64,000 nucleotides of DNA from Planctomycetota bacterium (lineage in GTDB: Bacteria; Planctomycetota; UBA1135; GCA-002686595), in assembly GCA_021413885.1 (NCBI GenBank), contig JAIOPM010000039.1, positions 62,001 to 126,000 of the forward strand. The letters are read 5' to 3'. A program made the position numbers and the translations under genes. Shown here one piece after another: positions 58,118-64,000 of the stretch. How positions within the stretch are numbered: position 1 is the stretch's first letter; the number at the start of each line of letters is the position of its first letter. The notes under the pieces were generated by a model. That model saw only the letters and a list, made by a program, of their open reading frames with translations, was not told the origin of the DNA and did no database searches.

Positions 58118-60241
58118 TCAGAGGATGTCCAGGATGCCGGTGCCCGCGTCGGGAGACGTCAAGCTCGGCGTGTTCGCCCGGTAGTTGATGTTGACCGAGA
58201 TCTTCGAGTTCCACGGCAGCGGTTCCTTGTCCGCCACGATGCCGAGCGCGACCGCGGCGAAACCGCGAGCGCCGTTGGTCTTGTCCTTGTCCTCGATGAA
58301 CTTCACCAACGGATCCACCGAACGCGCGTCGCCGATGAAGCCGAGGGCCGAAGCGATCGCCGCTTGAGAAGACAGCGTCTGCGCACCCGCGAGCATGTCG
58401 ATCAACTCGGGCACGATCGACTTGTCGCCGAGCAAGCCCAGACCGATCGCCGCGGAGCGCAGCAGGTCGGGCTTGTACTTCGACTTGCGGATCACGTCTT
58501 GGATGTCCTTGATCTGATCCTTCGCGTTCATCAGACCCAAGCCGACCGCGCAGTAGCCCTGAGCATCGGCGTCACCGGTCTTCAGGAACTTCTCGGTGAC
58601 GACGAGCTTCGAGTCGACGTCGCCCATCAGACCCAACGCGATCGCGTAGGCGCCGATCTCCAACGGAGTCTTCGAATCGGCCAGAGCGCCGGACACGGCC
58701 TTCGCCATGTCGGGCGACATCGCCGCCTTGTTGTTGGTGTCTTGGAGCCCGCGCTCGAGGACGCCGATCGACAGGCCCGCCCAGCTGCGTTCCGCCGGCT
58801 TGCCCTTGGTGAGGGTCTCGAGCAGATACTTGCGCACGTCCTTGATCCCGGAGAGAGGCTCGCCTTCGCCGGTGCCCGGACGCCCGCCGATCTGCGCGGC
58901 CGCCATGTACGAGAAGAGCTGGCTCTGTTGGTCCTTTACGGCGTCGGACACGCCGAGCACGACCTTGCGGATCTCGATGTCCCACGGATCGTTGTCGCAA
59001 TCGCCGATCTGGCCGAGCGCCAAGACGCTGGACTGCTGGAGTTCCTGGGACGTCTTCGCGTTCTTCAGCAGCTCCGACGTCAACAACTTGACGACCTCGC
59101 CGCGGATCTTCGAGCCGCCGGGAACCGCCGGCTCCGCGTTGAGGAGCCGCGCGAGGGCCGTCGGCGCGTGCGCGCGGTTCTGCTTCTCCTGGTTGTCGTC
59201 CTTGTAGTACTCGATCAGGAAGCGCAGCTGGTCGTTGCGCGTCTTGATCTCGGTCTGACGACCGCTCTTGACTTCGTCGTCGTTCGCGTCGAACGCGAGC
59301 GGAACGAGGCCGATCGACGTCAAGCATGCGACGGGGATGTCGCGCGAACTCATCCGCTTGCTCTTGTCGAGCATGCCGACCAACGCCGCGTTGATCTGCT
59401 GCTTGCGCGCGACGTCCGTCGAACGGAAGCCGATCAAGCCGAGGCCGTAGCCCGCGAACGCACGCGTGCGCATCGGGACCTCGGTCTCGAACTGGACGTC
59501 CTTGTACTTCGAGCGAATCTCCGCCGATTTGTCGTCGAGCACCATGATCAGGAGTTCGACGATCTCAGGGCTGTCGTTCGCGAGGATGCCGAGCGCGACC
59601 GCCGCGGTCTCGCCGATCTCCGCCTCGCCCTTGTTGGCGAGGAACGGGCGGATCTTCTCGAACATCTCCGACTTGCCGCCCTCGCTCTTCGCGTCGCCGA
59701 TCTTGGCCAACGCGATCAGCGCGCCGGTGATGATGTCGTTGGCGCGTTCGGTCTCGAGCGCCTTGATCATCGCCGGCACGACCTTCGTGCGGATGGTGAC
59801 CTCGTTCGGCCGCATCACTTGCTTCGCGCCACCCGACTGACCGTTGCCGGCGAAGAAGTCGTCGCTGCCGGTTTGGATGTTGTCGTTGATGTGCGCCTTC
59901 AGATTCAGGTAGGGCTCCTTGTTGAAGCCCCACCAGTACTTCCACTCCGTCAGGTCCGGACCGCTGTTCGCCGGACCGGTGGTCGGACGCGCGCCCGGCG
60001 CGCCGGGCGTCGACGGAGCACCGGGAGTCGACGGTCCCGGGCTGCCGGGAGCCGCGGGTCCCGGAGTGCTCGGGCCACCCGGACCCGGAGTCGCAGGACC
60101 ACCGCCGCCGCCGCCGCCGCCGGGACCCGGCGGCACCGTGTCACCGGGACCGCGGTACGTGCCGCCGTGGCCGAGAGAGAAGTCTTGCAGGGTCAAGCTG
60201 GCCAACGCGATCAGCGCGCCGGCAGTCAATAGTTTCTTCAT
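58118..60241 (-). CDS. Exported HEAT-repeat protein with Gly/Pro-rich linker (paralogue A)
   Basis: The 707-residue protein starts MKKLLTAGALIALASLTLQD, a signal peptide (start chosen at 60241 rather than the in-frame ATG at 60277). Residues about 28-95 are Gly/Pro/Ser/Thr-rich, including a Gly tract. A Trp-rich motif (WKYWWGFNKEPYL) follows, then HEAT repeats to the end (GETAAVALGILANDSPE, RTRAFAGYGLGLIG, QAAIASALGFIGDARSVDPL). The last residues are GILDIL. It is a close paralogue of the next gene upstream. A scaffold outside the cytoplasm is likely; partners are unknown. Confidence 0.75.
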   Translation of the reverse strand: MKKLLTAGALIALASLTLQDFSLGHGGTYRGPGDTVPPGPGGGGGGGGPATPGPGGPSTPGPAAPGSPGPSTPGAPSTPGAPGARPTTGPANSGPDLTEWKYWWGFNKEPYLNLKAHINDNIQTGSDDFFAGNGQSGGAKQVMRPNEVTIRTKVVPAMIKALETERANDIITGALIALAKIGDAKSEGGKSEMFEKIRPFLANKGEAEIGETAAVALGILANDSPEIVELLIMVLDDKSAEIRSKYKDVQFETEVPMRTRAFAGYGLGLIGFRSTDVARKQQINAALVGMLDKSKRMSSRDIPVACLTSIGLVPLAFDANDDEVKSGRQTEIKTRNDQLRFLIEYYKDDNQEKQNRAHAPTALARLLNAEPAVPGGSKIRGEVVKLLTSELLKNAKTSQELQQSSVLALGQIGDCDNDPWDIEIRKVVLGVSDAVKDQQSQLFSYMAAAQIGGRPGTGEGEPLSGIKDVRKYLLETLTKGKPAERSWAGLSIGVLERGLQDTNNKAAMSPDMAKAVSGALADSKTPLEIGAYAIALGLMGDVDSKLVVTEKFLKTGDADAQGYCAVGLGLMNAKDQIKDIQDVIRKSKYKPDLLRSAAIGLGLLGDKSIVPELIDMLAGAQTLSSQAAIASALGFIGDARSVDPLVKFIEDKDKTNGARGFAAVALGIVADKEPLPWNSKISVNINYRANTPSLTSPDAGTGILDIL
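60102..60122 (-). repeat. (CCG)7 trinucleotide tract
   Basis: Seven CCG units on the plus strand encode the poly-Gly tract of paralogue A. Such tracts can change length by slippage without shifting the frame. Confidence 0.8.
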
Positions 60242-60494
60242 GTGTGCGATGTGGGTGGTTCGACCGAGCAGGCCCAAAGGATGGTCTTCCCGCGCCGCGT
60301 GCGCAAGGCCTGTGCCGGTACCGGCCGCTCGCGTCTTCTACCCGCGAAGTCGCGCGTGTGACGTCGGAGTGGTGCGTGGAGCGACTTCCGAGCCCTCGGT
60401 GTCGACGAGCACTCGCGCGATGACGGCGAGGCCGCGTTCCGCGCCCGTAGCGGCTCCTTGCACACGCGGAACGTGAACGTGGTTCTCGGGGCGG

Positions 60495-62657
60495 TCAGAG
60501 GATGTCGAGCACGCCGCTCGCCGTCTCCGGAGTCACCAACGCCGACGTCGCCGCGGTGTAGTTGAAGTCCCGAGCGAGACTCGCCCGCCACGGCAGCGCG
60601 GCGCGGTCGCCGACGATGCCGAGCGCGACGAGGGCGAAGGCCCGCGACCGTTCGGTGACGTCGGCGTTCAGCGAGAGCTCGACCAGCGGTCCGATCGAAC
60701 GCGAATCACCGATCAGGCCGAGCGCCGACGCGACGGCGCCTTGGGATGCGAGCGTCTCGGCGTGTGCGAGCATGTCGACCAACGCCGGCACCACGTGCAC
60801 GTCGCCGAGCAACCCGAGGCCGGTCGCCGCCGACTGCAGCAACGTCGGTTGGTACCTGGCGCGCGCGAGGATCTCGGTGATCGGCTCGATCGCGGTCCGA
60901 TCGCCGAGCAAGCCGAGCGCAAGCGCGAGATCGCCTTGCGTCTCCGGATTGCGCGTCTCGGTGAGCGCCGCGTGCAGGCGGTCGCGCGCCGCGAGTTCTC
61001 CGAGCAATCCGAGCGCGAGCGCGGTCGCGCCGCGGTCCTCGGCGGTGCGCGCGAGTTCTTGAGCTGAGAGCAACGCGGCGAGCGAGCGCGAAGCAGGAAC
61101 GCCGCCGCGGGAACGCAGGCGGCGTTCGAGGACTCCGAGCGCGAGCGCGGCCCAACTCGAAGCTCCCGACTTGTCGCGCTCGAGTTCGGCGATCAAGCGC
61201 GACCGCACTTCGTCGCTGCCCGCGGCCGTCGCGGCGACATCGGTCGTCGACGAGCCGGCGCGTGCGAGCGCGATCAGCGAGAAGCGCCGCACCAAGATGT
61301 CTCGCGATTCGAGGCTCGACAACAACGCGGCCCGCATGTCGACGTCCAGCGGATCGGCGCTCGCGTTCGCGATGCGACCGAGTGCCTGCGCCACGCCGCG
61401 CTGGATCAGCACGTCGCCGCGCGCCGTCGACGTCAGATCGGCGATCAGGCGCTTGCCGATCCGCTCGCGCCACGCGTTGTCCGGCCGTCCACGTTCGATC
61501 AGGCGCGCGAGTGCGATCGGAACATTGGCGCGCACGATGTCCTCGGCGCGCGGGTCGACGTACAGGGCGAAGAGCACGTCGAGTTCTTCCTCGAGCGTCT
61601 GCGGCGCGTGCTCGTCGGTCCGAGGCGCACCGTCGTTCGCGCGGTCGAGAGGCACGAGCCCCAGCGCCGTCACCGCCGCGACCGTGAGCTCGCGCGAACG
61701 CTCCTCGACCGCGCGCGGCAGACTCGCGTGGAGCACCCGCACGATCCAACGCCGCAGGAACACGTCGCGGCTGCTTTCGCCGAGCAAACCGAGGCCGTAG
61801 ATCGCGAAGGCACGCGTGCGCTCGGGAATCGGCGACTGGAAGGCGAGATGATGGACGTCGCGCAGACCGACGCGGTCGTCGGCGATCACCTTGGCGAGCA
61901 GATCGACGATGCGTGGCGACGCCGCGCCGACGATTCCGAGCGACAGCGCCGCGGTCTCCGCGACCTCTTGGTGCGAATGCAGCAGCAAACGCGCGATCGC
62001 GTTGGCATGCGGCGTCGAGCCGTCGGCGAGCGGCCGTTCGCCGACCCGCGCGAGCGCGATCATCGCCGACGAGGCGTAGTCCTCCGAACCGTCGCGCGCG
62101 AGCGCGGCGAGCAGCGTCGGCACGATCCGCGCGTCGATATCGCTCGTCCCGCTCGCGCGGCGATCGACGGGATCCTTCCCGCCGTCGAGGAAGAACTCAT
62201 CGCTGCCGGTCGAGAGTCCGGCGCCCGCGAGGTGGGACTTCAGCTCGAGGAACTCGTCCTGGTTGAAGCGCCACCACACACGCCAACTCGCGAGGTCCTG
62301 GCTCCACGGATCGGTGGAAAACTGCGAGCCGGGCCCGGGAGTCGCCGGACGAGCGGGCGTGCTCGGCCGAGCGGGCGCCGGACCCGGGACCGCGGGACCT
62401 CCCGGCGGCGTTGTCGCCGGCTTCGACGGACTCCCCGGAGTCGGCGCACCCGGGGTCGCGCCTGGCGGGCTCGGCTTCGCGGGAACCGGCGGAAAGACGG
62501 CTCCGTGCGCCGTGGCCGATGCGGCGAACGCCGCGACGGCGAGCAGGATCGAGGCGACACCGACGAACGCACGCTGCACGAACCCGCCCGGCGATCCGGA
62601 CGATCGTGCGCGATCCGCCAACGAGGAATCCTGCCGAAGTAGGCGAGCTCTGCGCAT
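60495..62657 (-). CDS. Exported HEAT-repeat protein with Pro-rich linker (paralogue B)
   Basis: The 720-residue protein has a long basic n-region and hydrophobic leader (VGVASILLAVAAFAASATAHG), a Pro/Ala/Thr-rich linker (about 50-115), a Trp motif (SWRVWWRFNQDEFLELK) and HEAT repeats (ETAALSLGIVGAASPR, RTRAFAIYGLGLLGE, QGAVASALGLIGDSRSIGPL). It ends GVLDIL. Organisation matches the downstream paralogue block for block, so the pair arose by tandem duplication. The 253 bp between them holds no gene that I can see. Confidence 0.72.
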   Translation of the reverse strand: MRRARLLRQDSSLADRARSSGSPGGFVQRAFVGVASILLAVAAFAASATAHGAVFPPVPAKPSPPGATPGAPTPGSPSKPATTPPGGPAVPGPAPARPSTPARPATPGPGSQFSTDPWSQDLASWRVWWRFNQDEFLELKSHLAGAGLSTGSDEFFLDGGKDPVDRRASGTSDIDARIVPTLLAALARDGSEDYASSAMIALARVGERPLADGSTPHANAIARLLLHSHQEVAETAALSLGIVGAASPRIVDLLAKVIADDRVGLRDVHHLAFQSPIPERTRAFAIYGLGLLGESSRDVFLRRWIVRVLHASLPRAVEERSRELTVAAVTALGLVPLDRANDGAPRTDEHAPQTLEEELDVLFALYVDPRAEDIVRANVPIALARLIERGRPDNAWRERIGKRLIADLTSTARGDVLIQRGVAQALGRIANASADPLDVDMRAALLSSLESRDILVRRFSLIALARAGSSTTDVAATAAGSDEVRSRLIAELERDKSGASSWAALALGVLERRLRSRGGVPASRSLAALLSAQELARTAEDRGATALALGLLGELAARDRLHAALTETRNPETQGDLALALGLLGDRTAIEPITEILARARYQPTLLQSAATGLGLLGDVHVVPALVDMLAHAETLASQGAVASALGLIGDSRSIGPLVELSLNADVTERSRAFALVALGIVGDRAALPWRASLARDFNYTAATSALVTPETASGVLDIL

Positions 62658-62799
62658 GCCACGGAATGCACGCCGGCCTGCCAGCCGAAGTGCGCCTCTC
62701 CTAACCGCGATCGTAGCCGCGGCAACCGAGTGGGGGACGAAGACGCCGAGTTTCTACGGAGAGCCGACGCTCGCCGCGGCGCGACGACGACGGTGGAGC

Positions 62800-63603
62800 T
62801 CAGCTCTCGGTTGCCAACGCTCGCAAGTACTCGCGGTTCAGGCGCGCGATGTTGGCGACGGAAATGCCCTTCGGGCACGCCGCTTCGCACTCGGATTCGT
62901 TGGTGCAGTTGCCGAAGCCCTCGGCGTCCATCCGCTCGACCATCGACAGCACGCGGCGACCGCGTTCCGCCTGACCTTGGGGCAACAGCGAAAGGTGTGC
63001 GACCTTCGCCGAGACGAAGAGCATCGCCGACGCGTTCTTGCAGGACGCGACGCACGCTCCGCAACCGATGCACGCCGCGGCGTCCATCGCGCGATCGGCA
63101 TCGCCCTTCGGAACCGGCAACGCGTTCGCGTCCGGCGCGGAACCGGTGCGCGCGGAGACGAAACCTCCGGCGGCGATGATGCGATCGAAGGCGCTGCGGT
63201 CGACGACCAAGTCCTTGACGATCGGGAACGCGTTCGCGCGGAACGGTTCGATGTACAGCGTCGCTCCGTCCTCGAAGCGTCGCATGTGCGTCTGACAGGT
63301 CGTCGTCTCGCGCTCGAAGCCGTGCGGCTGACCGTTGATCGTCAGCGAGCACGCGCCGCAGATCCCTTCGCGACAATCGTGATCGAACGCGATCGGATCG
63401 TCGCCGGCGGCGATCAAGCGCTCGTTCAACACGTCGAGCATCTCGAGGAACGACATGTCCGGCGAGACGTCGTCGAGGTGGAAGGTGGCGAACTCGCCAG
63501 TGCTCTGCGCGTTCTTCTGGCGCCAGACATGCAGGACGAACCGCAACGCGTGCGGAGCGTTCGGCGCGGAAGAAGGCGCGTGCGCGGCGTGATCGGAACT
63601 CAC
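62800..63603 (-). CDS. sdhB: Succinate dehydrogenase/fumarate reductase iron-sulfur subunit
   Basis: SdhB passes electrons from SdhA to quinone through three Fe-S clusters. The 267-residue protein has the 2Fe-2S ligands C-R-E-G-I-C-G-A-C plus a later Cys (TTTCQTH), the first cluster motif [11 protein letters not shown] and the second [12 protein letters not shown]. This is the variant found in Bacteroidetes/Bacillus-type complexes. The GTG start has AAGGAG 6 nt upstream and overlaps the sdhA stop (GTGA). The 142 bp after it contains no gene I can support. Confidence 0.93.
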   Translation of the reverse strand: MSSDHAAHAPSSAPNAPHALRFVLHVWRQKNAQSTGEFATFHLDDVSPDMSFLEMLDVLNERLIAAGDDPIAFDHDCREGICGACSLTINGQPHGFERETTTCQTHMRRFEDGATLYIEPFRANAFPIVKDLVVDRSAFDRIIAAGGFVSARTGSAPDANALPVPKGDADRAMDAAACIGCGACVASCKNASAMLFVSAKVAHLSLLPQGQAERGRRVLSMVERMDAEGFGNCTNESECEAACPKGISVANIARLNREYLRALATES

Positions 63604-64000
63604 TTGTAGCTCCTTTCGGCGAGCTTCACGTTCTCGAAGATCAGCGGCTCCTTGTGCAGGTTCCACGCGAGCCCGTTCGCGCTCGCGTCGAGTTCCCACG
63701 CACCGGCGTAGCAGAAGTTCGCGTCGTCGCGCTGCGCTTCGCCTTCGGCGGTCTGGAACTCCTCGCGGAAGTGTCCGCCGCAGGATTCGTCGCGGTGGAG
63801 CGCGTCGCGGCACATCAGTTCGGCGAGCTCGAAGAAGTCCGCCACGCGGCCGGCGTGTTCGAGCGCGCTGTTGAGGTTCGCCGCGTCGCCGGGGATGCGG
63901 ACGTCACGGTGATATTGCTCGCGCAGGTCGCGAATGCGCTCGATCGCGGTCCCGAGACCGGCAGCGTTGCGCGCCATGCCGCACTTGTCCCACATCAACA
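63600..64000 (-). CDS. sdhA: Succinate dehydrogenase flavoprotein subunit, C-terminal part
   Basis: The last 133 residues of SdhA; the rest lies beyond the window edge. [10 protein letters not shown], then [12 protein letters not shown], and the C-terminal cap with [21 protein letters not shown] (about 55 residues before the end, containing the substrate-side Arg/His/Glu residues of the family), then [21 protein letters not shown]-type ending. It is co-translated with sdhB by a GTGA overlap. Confidence 0.93.
   Translation of the reverse strand, partial: LMWDKCGMARNAAGLGTAIERIRDLREQYHRDVRIPGDAANLNSALEHAGRVADFFELAELMCRDALHRDESCGGHFREEFQTAEGEAQRDDANFCYAGAWELDASANGLAWNLHKEPLIFENVKLAERSYK

Noticed and set aside
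60314-60325. Perfect 12-bp palindrome GCCGGTACCGGC between the HEAT paralogues
   Set aside because: One copy only, and short GC palindromes are expected by chance at this composition; no operator family recognised.

Overview
The window is a gene-dense, very high-GC stretch (about 70 % GC by eye) of a bacterial chromosome. I see no tRNA, rRNA, IS element, prophage or CRISPR. An outer membrane is indicated by lpxH, a TolC-type channel, rseP and several lipoproteins. A giant tandem UvrA, HEAT-repeat exported proteins with Pro/Gly-rich linkers, a sulfatase remnant, DUF1573 and many degenerate ECF, GGDEF and FHA signalling genes suggest a deep-branching Planctomycetota-like organism. That placement is inference and no marker gene was compared.

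Layout. 1-10081: a PEGA lipoprotein, a GT-C glycosyltransferase, elongation factor P with an Asn at the loop tip, RpoN, an FHA protein, a degenerate GGDEF protein and an NtrC-type activator with an altered GAFTGA loop, then DinB, a deleted sulfatase and LpxH. 10144-18372: cmk-plsC-rpsA, a lipoprotein gene coupled to tyrS, a DUF1573 lipoprotein, glyA and a small protein. 18499-24021: a selenosugar-synthase-like gene (senB) broken by an in-frame TGA, divergent from a TehB-like methyltransferase; mtnA; purC-purE; and an EPSP synthase gene broken by an in-frame TAA. 24068-29220: galE, an M28 peptidase, a PBP4-type carboxypeptidase coupled to an inositol monophosphatase-like gene. 29394-39108: an overlapping repair operon made of a double-length UvrA, an XPB helicase and a helicase-associated protein, continuing into a thiE-like gene and, after 34 bp, thiL-tsaE. 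41255-46140: ECF sigma factor, membrane partner, TolC-like channel and HEAT lipoprotein. 46144-51966: a pseudopilin-like protein, a CCA-adding/poly(A)-polymerase family enzyme, and the dxr-rseP-ubiA operon. 52041-58054: a NUDIX-PurM fusion followed by secreted and membrane proteins. 58118-62657: two HEAT-repeat paralogues in tandem. 62800-64000: sdhB and the 3' end of sdhA.

Gene packing is extreme. Most same-strand neighbours overlap by ATGA or GTGA, and convergent genes are 1-13 bp apart or share a CTAG in which both stop codons lie. Many first genes of transcription units have a TANNNT-like hexamer 6-9 nt before the start codon and no Shine-Dalgarno sequence, which suggests leaderless mRNAs. 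Internal operon genes and genes with longer leaders more often show GGAG/AAGGA.

The points most worth following up are the UvrA-UvrA/XPB/XPB-partner operon, the interrupted senB next to a chalcogen-type methyltransferase, the interrupted aroA, the EF-P tip substitution and the NUDIX-PurM fusion.
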